Positions 24,329-32,327 of a stretch of DNA of 64,000 nt are shown here, piece after piece. The notes beneath the pieces are model-generated. The model was not told the origin of the DNA, did no database searches, and saw only the letters and a list, made by a program, of their open reading frames with translations. Both the position numbers and the translations under genes were made by a program. The DNA is from Bacillota bacterium. Lineage in GTDB: Bacteria; Bacillota; Clostridia; Oscillospirales; Acutalibacteraceae. The first letter of the stretch is position 1; each line of letters begins with the position of its first letter. The stretch covers positions 62,001 through 126,000 of the forward strand of contig JAEZGM010000002.1 in assembly GCA_023416955.1 (NCBI GenBank), in the 5' to 3' direction.

Positions 24329-25375
24329 TTATGTATTAGTAGATTTCAGCGTCGTGTTCGGGTAATACCACGCCAAAATCTGTTTATAATCGGAGCCTTG
24401 GTTCGCCATGTACTCCGCGCCTGCCTGGCTCATGCCAACGCCATGGCCGTACCCTTTGACCAGAAAAATGAATTTTCCGTCCGCAAAGCTTACGGTAAAA
24501 TTGGCCGAGCGCAGTCCGAACGCGTTTCGCGCCGCGTTTCCCGTAACGGAAACACCGCCCACATTCATGCTTGTGACGGAACCCGCGGCGGTTCGCTTGA
24601 TTTCGCCAATCCATTTTGACGGGTCTGCGTTTAGATCCGCTTTCGGCGCGGCTTTCAGCGCGGCGGATTTGAATTGATCGCTGCTAAGGGCGACGGTGGT
24701 CTGAAACCCGCCCGCGAACTGGTCGCCCGGACTTGCGACGGAAATCAAATATGTGCGCTTGCCGCCCCAAATGTCCTCGGAAGCTTCTGTTTGCCCTGAA
24801 GAAATAGCGAAGTAGGTCGCGTCAATCAGCTCGCCGCCGCTTTCCAAGACCTGGCCCTGCACGGCATCCACAATTTGCGTCAGCTTACTGTAGTAATTAT
24901 CAAAATCATTTCCCCAGCGTGTCTGCATCTGTTCTTTGGAAACGTAAATCTGCCAGTTCTGCGTATCAGCGGAAAAGTCTGCTCCGCTGAGCGCCGGGTT
25001 TGGATTCTTCCGCTCTTTGCTGCGCAGCCTGCTGTAATAAGTATAGGCGGCAACGCCCTGCGCTTTCAGCGCTTCCGCCGGAGCGGTCGGCGACATTTCC
25101 GACACGATTGCGCCGTAGAGGAAGCTGCGGTCGTCCACATTCAGAATGGAACCGCTGGAGGCGTCCAGTATTTTAAATCCGGCTGTGCTTGCCTGCGGCT
25201 GCGGGGCTGTGCTTCCGGCTGAAGAGACGGACTGCTTCGGCGGTGCGTTCTGCTTCGCCGAAGATGTACTGCCGGAGTTTCCTGCTTTACTCTGGCTGTT
25301 TGCGCCCATAGCGAAAAACGGAACTGTAAACATAATAAGAAACAGCAGAGCCAGCAGCAATGTTTTGCCTTTCAT
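24329..25375 (-). CDS. exported SpoIID/LytB-domain protein
   Basis: A 348-residue protein with an N-terminal signal or anchor helix (about 5-24), a Ser/Gln/Pro-rich linker (about 27-65) and a SpoIID domain: YGAIVSEMSPTAPAEALKAQGVAAYTYY, the region SSGQTEASEDIWGG, and C-terminal GYGHGVGMSQAGAEYMANQG. SpoIID is a lytic transglycosylase acting on denuded glycan strands during engulfment. The short Ser-rich linker and lack of sporulation neighbours mean it could instead be a vegetative wall-remodelling paralogue. It is a single gene. Confidence 0.88.
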   Translation of the reverse strand: MKGKTLLLALLFLIMFTVPFFAMGANSQSKAGNSGSTSSAKQNAPPKQSVSSAGSTAPQPQASTAGFKILDASSGSILNVDDRSFLYGAIVSEMSPTAPAEALKAQGVAAYTYYSRLRSKERKNPNPALSGADFSADTQNWQIYVSKEQMQTRWGNDFDNYYSKLTQIVDAVQGQVLESGGELIDATYFAISSGQTEASEDIWGGKRTYLISVASPGDQFAGGFQTTVALSSDQFKSAALKAAPKADLNADPSKWIGEIKRTAAGSVTSMNVGGVSVTGNAARNAFGLRSANFTVSFADGKFIFLVKGYGHGVGMSQAGAEYMANQGSDYKQILAWYYPNTTLKSTNT

Positions 25376-25729
25376 TTATATGACCATCCTTTCTCTGCCT
25401 GCATTGTTTGAAAACGTACTTTTCAAACTTTTTAACCACCTTTTTTTCACGCGGCAGTTTACCGATGCCGCTGGAATCTTTGGTCGGCGCGTAATCCGAC
25501 ACCACGTTTCGTTTTACATGAATCTGATTGAAACTATGCATATTTTTACATTATATTTCTATGAAGATATTATATTGCAAGATAAATGAAATTACAGATT
25601 TGATTTATTGCAATAAAATGAATTTATATCCATCTGTATTCTTGACTTTACAATAGCGAAGCGATAAAATGGAGAAAGTTTCACAAAATTGATTGAGTGA
25701 ATGTTACAGACAGGAAGGTGTGCAAGACT
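25376..25729. other. divergent intergenic region
   Basis: It contains promoters for the SpoIID-domain gene (minus) and citrate synthase 2 (plus; listed separately) in AT-rich sequence. No genes or repeats seen. Confidence 0.5.
25642..25670 (+). promoter_or_regulatory. promoter of citrate synthase 2
   Basis: TTGACT and TAAAAT are separated by 17 bases, about 60 bases before the preferred start codon. Confidence 0.6.
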
Positions 25730-27100
25730 ATGGAGGATGAAGTGCTGGGCAAACAGGATTCGGAGCTGGAAGCCCTTTGCAATGAATTTCGGGCGAACAA
25801 TCAAATTGCGCCTGAAAAATTTGAACTCTATCAGGTAAAACGCGGTTTACGCAATCCCGACGGAACCGGCGTTATGGCCGGATTGACCCAAATATGCAAT
25901 GTGCACGGATATTTGATTGCCGACGGCGAGCGCATTCCCGACGAGGGCAAACTGACTTACCGTGGAATTGATGTAAAAGAGATTGCGGAGGGCTGCCTTT
26001 CGGAAAACCGGTTCGGTTTTGAAGAAGTCGTATGGCTGCTTTTGTTCGGAAAACTGCCTTCAAAGCATCAGCTGAAGCAGTTTTGCGGGACGCTGAACCG
26101 GTACCGCGAATTGCCGGAGTACTTCGCGGAGGATATGATCATCAAAGCGCCGTCAAAAAATATTATGAATAAGCTTGCACGTTCCGTGCTGGCGTTGTAT
26201 TCTTATGATGATAATCCGGATGATACTTCTCTAGAAAACAATATGCGTCAGGCGATTCAGCTGATTGCACAGCTTCCTACCATTATGACATATGCATATC
26301 AGGTGAAGCGCCGCCATTTTGACAAGCAGAGTATGTATTTTCACCCGCTCGACCCAAGCCACTCCACAGCACAGTCTATTTTAAATGCAATCAGACCGGA
26401 TCGTTCTTTCACGGACGAGGAAGCAAAGCTGCTGGACCTTTGTCTTGTCCTTCACGCGGAACACGGCGGCGGCAACAACTCCACGTTTGCCGCACGCGTG
26501 CTTTCCTCAACGGGAACGGATATGTATTCCTCCATTGCGGCAGCCATCGGTTCGCTGAAGGGCCCGAAGCACGGCGGAGCGAATCACCGTGTCATGATGA
26601 TGATGAATGATATCATGGAAAATGTGCATAATTGGGAAGATGAGACAGAGCTTTCCGGTTACCTTGAAAAAATTGTCCGAAAAGAAGCGGGCGACCGTTC
26701 CGGCCTGATTTACGGAATGGGTCACGCTGTTTACACGCTTTCCGACCCGCGCGCGGTTATCTTGAAGGATAAAGCGCGAAAGCTGGCCGGCGAGCATGAT
26801 TTGCTGAAAAAACTGGAGCTGTTTGAGCGCGTGGAAAAGCTTTCCCCGGCGGCTTTTGCCAAGGTAAAAGGGGACACAAAAGTAATTTCCGCAAATGTCG
26901 ATTTTTATTCCGGATTGATCTATGAGATGCTTGGAATCCCGAGTGATCTTTACACGCCGATGTTTGCCGTTTCCCGTATTCCCGGCTGGTGTGCACACCG
27001 TATTGAGGAAATGGAAACCTGCGGCAGGATTATGCGCCCGGCTTACCGGTCGGTCTCCCAATACATACCATATGTACCGATCGAAACAAGAGATGAATGA
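25730..27100 (+). CDS. citrate (Si)-synthase family protein, paralogue 2
   Basis: About 456 residues, closely related to the enzyme at 19003-20379 and sharing its clostridial N-terminal extension (YQVKRGLRNPDG matches YEVKRGLRDLNG). Catalytic segments HAEHGGGNNSTF, GSLKGPKHGGAN, GMGHAVYTLSDPR and SANVDFYSGL are intact. An ATG at 25697 lacks a ribosome site; the ATG at 25730 has AGGAAGG upstream and fits the alignment better. It is followed 22 bases later by a membrane-protein gene, probably co-transcribed. It may be a methylcitrate or anaplerotic isoform. Confidence 0.9.
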   Translation: MEDEVLGKQDSELEALCNEFRANNQIAPEKFELYQVKRGLRNPDGTGVMAGLTQICNVHGYLIADGERIPDEGKLTYRGIDVKEIAEGCLSENRFGFEEVVWLLLFGKLPSKHQLKQFCGTLNRYRELPEYFAEDMIIKAPSKNIMNKLARSVLALYSYDDNPDDTSLENNMRQAIQLIAQLPTIMTYAYQVKRRHFDKQSMYFHPLDPSHSTAQSILNAIRPDRSFTDEEAKLLDLCLVLHAEHGGGNNSTFAARVLSSTGTDMYSSIAAAIGSLKGPKHGGANHRVMMMMNDIMENVHNWEDETELSGYLEKIVRKEAGDRSGLIYGMGHAVYTLSDPRAVILKDKARKLAGEHDLLKKLELFERVEKLSPAAFAKVKGDTKVISANVDFYSGLIYEMLGIPSDLYTPMFAVSRIPGWCAHRIEEMETCGRIMRPAYRSVSQYIPYVPIETRDE

Positions 27101-27122
27101 TTTTGAAGGAGGAATCCATACT

Positions 27123-28091
27123 ATGAGCAGGAGAAATACGTGGATTGTCACTGCGGTGACGGTGATTGCCTGTCTCCCGATCCGGCTGTATCAGATTTTT
27201 GCCCTTGCCGATCAGAGCACGGGTTTTTATACCGACGGGGGCGTCACATCGTGGATACTGTTCGGTCTTCTGGCAATCAGCGTGATTTTGACGGTATTCA
27301 TGACTTACAGCGGCGCTGCCGCGCAAAAACAGCAGTATCGCCCGATTCGCAGCATTCCGGCGGCGGTATTGGGAATTTTCGCCGGCCTGGGGCTGGCTGT
27401 CCAATCGCTGGTCAGCATGGCGGCCGACGGAAGCCTGAACAATACCATGTATATGATCCTGTCCCTTCTCGGTATGCTTGCGGGTGTTGTTTTTATGATT
27501 ACGGCCTACGACTTCGCCACACAGCAGAATCACTTTGACCGCCACCCGCTGTTTTCGCTGATTCCGCCGATCTGGGGCTGTATCTGTCTGGTAGCGCTGT
27601 TTATCAGTTATGTATCCGTTGTTAACGTCACGGACAATCTGTTAAATACGTTTACCGTCATATTCCTTCTTCTGTTTCTTTTTGCCCAGGCGAAGCTTCT
27701 GGCCGGTGTCGATACGGAAAAAAGCAGCCGCATGGTTTATGTTTTCGGAATGCCTGCGGTTGCTTTCAGTGTGCTTACCGGCGCGGCAGATACCACTGCC
27801 GACTTCGCGGGCAAAGTTTCGGGAGGAACCTTCCCGACAGGGCTGCACCTGGTAACGCTGGTTATGGCTGCTTATATCGTCTGCTTTTTGGCCGCACTGC
27901 GCCGTATGCCGGAAGCACAGGAGCAGCTGCCGGAAAGCGAACCGGTACGCACTGAAGCCGGAGAAGACGCCGAACCGCCTGTCATGACGGCCGACTGGAA
28001 TGGTTGCGCGGAATTTCTCACAAAGAAATATCAAAGCGAAATCCGATTTTCGCCGCGCGTTCCCAGCCCGTTTGTCAGCAATAAAATTTAA
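27123..28091 (+). CDS. polytopic membrane protein of unknown function
   Basis: About 322 residues with roughly seven hydrophobic segments (starting WIVTAVTVIACLPIRLYQIF, WILFGLLAISVILTVFM, IPAAVLGIFAGLGLAV) and a cytoplasmic acidic tail of about 80 residues rich in Glu and Pro. I do not recognise the family. GGAGG lies eight bases before the ATG at 27123; an upstream extension overlapping the citrate synthase gene is out of frame with it and rejected. Position directly behind citrate synthase 2 suggests one transcript, but no functional link is evident. Confidence 0.65.
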   Translation: MSRRNTWIVTAVTVIACLPIRLYQIFALADQSTGFYTDGGVTSWILFGLLAISVILTVFMTYSGAAAQKQQYRPIRSIPAAVLGIFAGLGLAVQSLVSMAADGSLNNTMYMILSLLGMLAGVVFMITAYDFATQQNHFDRHPLFSLIPPIWGCICLVALFISYVSVVNVTDNLLNTFTVIFLLLFLFAQAKLLAGVDTEKSSRMVYVFGMPAVAFSVLTGAADTTADFAGKVSGGTFPTGLHLVTLVMAAYIVCFLAALRRMPEAQEQLPESEPVRTEAGEDAEPPVMTADWNGCAEFLTKKYQSEIRFSPRVPSPFVSNKI

Positions 28092-28186
28092 ATTGTTAGT
28101 TAAATTTATGACGTATCCCTTGTAAAATTGCGCCAAATGCTATAGAATATATGAAGGAACGAAATTATTCAGGAGGTAAAGTTTTT

Positions 28187-29206
28187 ATGGCAATTAAAAT
28201 TGGAATCAACGGCTTTGGCCGAATTGGTCGCCTTGTGTTCCGTGCGGCGGTTGCGCAGCCCGAAACATTTGAGATTGTAGGAATCAACGATCCCTTTATC
28301 GCTGCGGACTATATGGTCTATATGACGAAGTACGACACGATGCACGGTCATTTTGACGGCAGTGTCAAAGCCGAAAACGGCAAGCTTGTTGTAAACGGCA
28401 AAGAAATCAACGTTTTCGCTGAGAAAGATCCTTCCCAGATTCCGTGGGGAAAAATCGGCGTTGAATATGTTGTTGAGTCCACCGGTGTATTTGCTACGAC
28501 CGAAAAGGCTTCTGCTCACCTCGCAGGTGGCGCAAAGAAAGTTGTTATTTCCGCTCCTGCAGGCGATAAGGAAACCCCGACCTTTGTCTGCGGCGTAAAC
28601 CTCGATACGTATACCAAGGACATGAAGGTTGTTTCCAACGCTTCCTGCACGACCAACTGCCTGGCTCCGCTGGTGAAAGTCATCAACGACAAGTTCGGCA
28701 TTGAAGAAGGCTTAATGACAACTGTTCACTCCACAACTGCCACCCAGAAGACAGTTGACGGACCTTCTATGAAAGATTGGAGAGGCGGCCGTGCTGCTTC
28801 CGGTAACATCATTCCTTCCTCCACTGGCGCTGCAAAGGCTTGCGCGCTGGTTATTCCGGAAGTGAAGGGCAAACTGACCGGTATGTCCATGCGTGTTCCT
28901 ACTCTGGACGTTTCCGTTGTCGACCTGACTGTTTCCCTGAAGACAAAAACAACCTACGAAGAAATTTGCAAGGCTGTAAAAGAAGCTTCCGAAGGCGAAC
29001 TGAAGGGCATTCTCGGCTACACCAACGAAGCAGTTGTTTCTTCTGACTTCCTCGGTGATTCCCATACCTCCATCTTCGATGAGACTGCCGGTATCATGCT
29101 GAACGACCATTTTGTCAAACTTATTTCCTGGTACGACAATGAGTGGGGTTATAGCAACAAGGTTCTGGACCTCATTAAGCACATGAGCAGCGTTGACAAT
29201 AAGTAA
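28187..29206 (+). CDS. gapA: glyceraldehyde-3-phosphate dehydrogenase
   Basis: A 339-residue glycolytic enzyme converting glyceraldehyde-3-phosphate, NAD+ and phosphate to 1,3-bisphosphoglycerate. The Rossmann start KIGINGFGRIGRLVFRA, catalytic Cys in SNASCTTNCLAP, the TATQKTVDGPS loop and the C-terminal WYDNEWGYSNK are all present. AGGAGG lies 11 bases before the ATG at 28187, which matches known N-termini; an in-frame ATG 36 bases upstream lacks a ribosome site. Codon use is strongly biased toward GTT, TCC and AAG, as expected for a highly expressed gene. Confidence 0.97.
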   Translation: MAIKIGINGFGRIGRLVFRAAVAQPETFEIVGINDPFIAADYMVYMTKYDTMHGHFDGSVKAENGKLVVNGKEINVFAEKDPSQIPWGKIGVEYVVESTGVFATTEKASAHLAGGAKKVVISAPAGDKETPTFVCGVNLDTYTKDMKVVSNASCTTNCLAPLVKVINDKFGIEEGLMTTVHSTTATQKTVDGPSMKDWRGGRAASGNIIPSSTGAAKACALVIPEVKGKLTGMSMRVPTLDVSVVDLTVSLKTKTTYEEICKAVKEASEGELKGILGYTNEAVVSSDFLGDSHTSIFDETAGIMLNDHFVKLISWYDNEWGYSNKVLDLIKHMSSVDNK

Positions 29207-29227
29207 TTTATAGAAGCGCTGATAAAA

Positions 29228-29269
29228 TGGGTTTCTGCAGAATGAAAGTTTTGCAGAGGCCCACTTTTT
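29228..29269 (+). terminator. terminator of gapA
   Basis: TGGG-TCTGCA pairs with TGCAGA-CCCA around a 12-base loop and is followed by CTTTTTA. Confidence 0.7.
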
Positions 29270-29296
29270 ATGGAAAACTAAAATCACGCCGGAATA

Positions 29297-29325
29297 TTGA
29301 CAAAACGTGCAGTCCGCTGTATGAT
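29297..29325 (+). promoter_or_regulatory. promoter of the TPP riboswitch-thiT unit
   Basis: TTGACA and TATGAT are exactly 17 bases apart, about 15 bases before the riboswitch. Confidence 0.8.
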
Positions 29326-29339
29326 AAAAATGAACTGAA

Positions 29340-29428
29340 TAGGGGTGCTGAGTAGGCTCGGCTGAGAGGAAGCGGACAACGCTTCAAACCCGTAACCTGA
29401 TCTGGATAATGCCAGCGTAGGAAAAGTG
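29340..29428 (+). promoter_or_regulatory. TPP riboswitch
   Basis: The conserved thi-box parts occur in order: GGGGTGC, CTGAGA (29362-29367), ACCCGTAACCTGATCTGGAT and AATGCCAGCGTAGG. It precedes a thiamine transporter gene and an intrinsic terminator, so TPP binding should stop transcription. Confidence 0.95.
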
Positions 29429-29436
29429 AGAATTAG

Positions 29437-29466
29437 ACGCTTTGTGGTATTCGCAGGGCGTTTTTT
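29437..29466 (+). terminator. riboswitch-controlled terminator
   Basis: ACGCTTTGTG pairs with CGCAGGGCGT (including G-T pairs) around five bases and is followed by TTTTTT. It lies between the TPP aptamer and thiT. Confidence 0.8.
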
Positions 29467-29549
29467 GTTGTTTCGAAAATACTGCTCAAGGTCCATCCTC
29501 CAGAATTCAGGGAGATTTGGTTTAAATCTTACATATTTCGGAGGTAAGA

Positions 29550-30125
29550 ATGATGAAAAAGAGCACAACCCTGACCCTGGTGGAATGCGCGCTGATGATC
29601 GCCATGGCCACCGTGCTGAGTATGTTCAAACTGTTCGAGCTGCCGCAGGGCGGTTCAATCACAGCCGCCAGCATGGTGCCGCTGGTGCTGGTTTCCTACC
29701 GGCACGGCGTTAAGTGGGGCGTCGGTACCGCTTTTGCTCACAGCTTGCTGCAGATGCTGCTGCGCTTCAATGCGCCCCCGGCTAACACTTTCTGGGCATT
29801 TGTTGGCGTGGTACTGCTTGATTATGTGCTGGCGTTTACCGTACTCGGCACCGCTTCGTTCTTCGGCAAGCCGTTCAAGAGCCGCACCGCCAGCGTAGCG
29901 GTCGGTTCCGTTGCAGTCTGTGTGTTGCGCTTCCTGTGCAGCTTTGCTTCAGGGATCCTGATCTGGGGAGCCTATGCCCCCGAGGGAACCCCGGTGTGGC
30001 TGTATTCGCTGACTTATAACGGCAGCTACATGCTGGTTGAGACGGCCATCACCGCCGTGATGTCGGTTGCCCTGATTCAGGTGCTTGACCGTGTGGGGCA
30101 CCGGAATTTGGGAAAAACCCAATAA
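29550..30125 (+). CDS. thiT: energy-coupled thiamine transporter ThiT
   Basis: A 191-residue integral membrane protein, the thiamine-binding S-component of an ECF transporter. It has about six hydrophobic segments, MIAMATVLSMFKLFELPQGGSITAASMVPLVLVS being typical of ThiT loop 1 (split here over residues 15-48), and WGAYAPEGTPVWLYSLTYNGSYML near the C-terminus. The shared ECF energising module is not in the window. GGAGG lies upstream of two adjacent ATG codons (29550, 29553). The TPP riboswitch confirms the role. Confidence 0.93.
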   Translation: MMKKSTTLTLVECALMIAMATVLSMFKLFELPQGGSITAASMVPLVLVSYRHGVKWGVGTAFAHSLLQMLLRFNAPPANTFWAFVGVVLLDYVLAFTVLGTASFFGKPFKSRTASVAVGSVAVCVLRFLCSFASGILIWGAYAPEGTPVWLYSLTYNGSYMLVETAITAVMSVALIQVLDRVGHRNLGKTQ

Positions 30126-30133
30126 AGAGAACC

Positions 30134-30169
30134 AAAAGGCTGCCGCGATGCATTTCGCGGCAGCCTTTT
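30134..30169 (+). terminator. terminator of thiT
   Basis: AAAAGGCTGCCGCGA pairs with its complement around a 6-base loop and is followed by T's. Confidence 0.85.
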
Positions 30170-30266
30170 TTTGCGTTGTCCTGAAGGTTGCACAGGAATC
30201 CGTTTTCGGTCGTTTTACAGCGTCTTACCTGAACTTCACGCGCAGTTTTCAGACGGGCTGTCGTTA

Positions 30267-30333
30267 TAGTCAGTTAACTATAGAAAATATCCAAGAAAAT
30301 GGTGATTGCTTCTGTTTTCAAATGAACTGACTA
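30267..30333. mobile_element. TAGTCAGTT MITE-like element, 67-bp copy B
   Basis: TAGTCAGTTAACTATAGAAA at the left and AAATGAACTGACTA at the right; 67 bp. It lies between the thiT terminator and the convergent sdaAA gene. Confidence 0.75.
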
Positions 30334-30363
30334 TATTGTCCGGAACGCTCAACCTTCAATTCA

Positions 30364-31236
30364 TTATCTGAATATTTTTTCGCAGAGCTGACAGCCCGTA
30401 GGGGTTGCCGCGCAGCCGCCGCGGGCGGTTTCGCGCAGCTCAATCGGTAGGCTGTGCCCGACGCGGAACAGCGCTTCCACCATTTCGTCAAACGGAATGG
30501 GATTTTTTATACCGCTCAGCGCCATTTCCGCACAGATCAGCGCGTTGGAGGCACCCATGGCGTTGCGCGGCTGACAGGGTGTTTCCACCAGACCGGCAAT
30601 CGGGTCGCACACAAGGCCCAAAATGTTTCCTGTGGCCAGCGCGGAAGCATTCAGGCACTGTTCGGGGTTTCCGCCCATGAGCTCCGTTACGGCGGAGGCC
30701 GCCATTGCAGATGCAACGCCGACTTCTGCCTGACAACCGCCCTGCGCGCCTGAAACCGTCGCGTTTTTCATAAACAGGTACCCGATTCCGCCCGCGTTGA
30801 AAAGTGCGGTGACAATATCGTCGTCAGTCAGCTCGAATTCCTCCTGCACCGCCAGCAATGTTCCGGGAATCACGCCGGAGGAACCCGCAGTCGGCGCCGC
30901 GACAATCAGCCCCATGGAAGCGTTAACCTCCGGTACCGCAAGCGCGTATGCAACGGCTTTTGCGATTACACTGCCGCATACCGTCCTGTTTTGCCGGCTA
31001 TGCTTGTACACCTTCTGTGCTTCGCCGCCGATTAAGCCCCCTACGGTTTTTATATCTTCCTTTAGCGGCTGCTTTGCCGCTTTTTTCATAATTTCAAGGG
31101 AATGCGCCATACGCTTCCTGACGCTGTTGCGCGTACCGCCGAAGATTTTCAGTTCGCGGCGGATTGTCGCTTCCGATATCGCAATATTTTCATTGGCGCA
31201 CAGCGTCAAAAGCGCCGCGCCGGTGGTAAAATTCAT
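30364..31236 (-). CDS. sdaAA: L-serine dehydratase, iron-sulfur-dependent, alpha subunit
   Basis: A 290-residue catalytic subunit that deaminates L-serine to pyruvate with a 4Fe-4S cluster. Cysteines in SGAQGGCQAEVG, GLVCDPIAGLVETPCQPRNA and GCAATPTGCQLC match cluster positions in the family, and APTAGSSGVIPG is the conserved substrate-binding motif. A start overlapping the beta-subunit stop (31266) has no ribosome site; the ATG at 31236 has TTGGAGAAC and gives the usual length. It is the second gene of the operon. Confidence 0.93.
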   Translation of the reverse strand: MNFTTGAALLTLCANENIAISEATIRRELKIFGGTRNSVRKRMAHSLEIMKKAAKQPLKEDIKTVGGLIGGEAQKVYKHSRQNRTVCGSVIAKAVAYALAVPEVNASMGLIVAAPTAGSSGVIPGTLLAVQEEFELTDDDIVTALFNAGGIGYLFMKNATVSGAQGGCQAEVGVASAMAASAVTELMGGNPEQCLNASALATGNILGLVCDPIAGLVETPCQPRNAMGASNALICAEMALSGIKNPIPFDEMVEALFRVGHSLPIELRETARGGCAATPTGCQLCEKIFR

Positions 31237-31265
31237 AAGTTCTCCAATCCGCCCGGGTACGGGCA

Positions 31266-31934
31266 TTACAGTTTAATGACCATTGCGGAGTGTATTTCCT
31301 GATGCTGCTGAATCTTGTCCACCAGTTCCTGCGGAATATCGTTGTCCGTTTCAATAATAGTGTAAGCGTTTTCACCTTTGTTTTCCCGGTAGAGGCGCAT
31401 AAACGCAATGTTGATTTCGTAATCGCTGAGGCACTTCGTAATGTACGCGACGACGCCGAAAGTGTCCCGCTGCTTAATCAGCAGGGTCGTCAGGTCGCCG
31501 GTCAAATCAACGTCAATATTATCTATTTTTTCAATATGGCAGTCGCCCCCGCCTGTGGAAACGCCCCGCACAAAGACAGTCTGCCCGTTCTCCGTGGTAA
31601 TGGTGATGTCCGCCGTGTTCGGGTGTACGTCCGTATTGGTTTCATTGGTCTCGAACGAATAAGAGAGACCGGCTTCGTCGGCGTAGCGAAAGGAATCCTT
31701 AATCCGCGCGTCCTCCGTCTGGAAGCCGAGGATTCCGCCGAGCAGCGCGCGGTCTGTGCCGTGGCCTTTGTAGGTTTTTGCAAAAGAGCCGTAAAGCACG
31801 AAATGTACCGCGGTGATTTTCCCTGCGGCGAGCTTTCGTGCCATCAGGGCAATTCTCAGCGCACCGGCGGTGTGCGAGCTGGAGGGGCCGATCATATTCG
31901 GGCCGATTACGTCAAAAACGCTGATTTCTTTCAT
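31266..31934 (-). CDS. sdaAB: L-serine dehydratase, iron-sulfur-dependent, beta subunit
   Basis: A 222-residue beta subunit beginning with FDVIGPNMIGPSSSHTAGA, the hallmark of the serine dehydratase beta domain, followed by GSFAKTYKGHGTDRALLGGILGF (positions about 49-71) and a C-terminal ACT domain (about residues 148-222) that may bind serine or another amino acid. AAGGAGAAC precedes the ATG. The gene is first in the sdaAB-sdaAA operon. A 67-bp MITE-like copy lies about 30 bases upstream of its start. Confidence 0.94.
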   Translation of the reverse strand: MKEISVFDVIGPNMIGPSSSHTAGALRIALMARKLAAGKITAVHFVLYGSFAKTYKGHGTDRALLGGILGFQTEDARIKDSFRYADEAGLSYSFETNETNTDVHPNTADITITTENGQTVFVRGVSTGGGDCHIEKIDNIDVDLTGDLTTLLIKQRDTFGVVAYITKCLSDYEINIAFMRLYRENKGENAYTIIETDNDIPQELVDKIQQHQEIHSAMVIKL

Positions 31935-31965
31935 AGCGTTCTCCTTAACAGAGTTTTTATCATTA

Positions 31966-32032
31966 TTGTCAGTTCACTTTAGAACACATCCAAGAAAATG
32001 TTGATTGGTTTTGTTTTCAAGTTAACTGACTA
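31966..32032. mobile_element. TAGTCAGTT MITE-like element, 67-bp copy C
   Basis: Left end TTGTCAGTTCACTTTAG (first A changed to T), right end AAGTTAACTGACTA; 67 bp. It lies in the promoter or leader region of sdaAB. Confidence 0.72.
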
Positions 32033-32260
32033 TATTATATCCCTTATTGTATCACCGCGCAATTTTTACATGTGAAAAAGATCGAAGATACGGACTGAAA
32101 TTACAGTCCTTTTGAATGGGCACAAATCGACAAACGCCCTGTGCTATACTGTACAAAGAAATAGACAATTTGTTAGGTAATAATTTACGTTAGATTTGTA
32201 ACAAAATACCTAAAATATATTACATAAATAAATGATAATTACAAACATCATACAAAATAC

Positions 32261-32288
32261 TTGATATTTTGCGGGATTGTGTTATCAT
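32261..32288 (+). promoter_or_regulatory. promoter of the glycogen operon
   Basis: TTGATA and TATCAT are 16 bases apart, 40 bases before the glgB start codon. Confidence 0.55.
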
Positions 32289-32327
32289 AAACATAAATCA
32301 CGGAAGTAGAAAATCCTGGAGGGAGAA

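Larger units (their letters stand above)
31935..32327. other. divergent intergenic region sdaAB / glgB
   Basis: It holds MITE copy C near sdaAB and the glgB promoter on the right. The middle is AT-rich and holds no gene. Confidence 0.5.
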
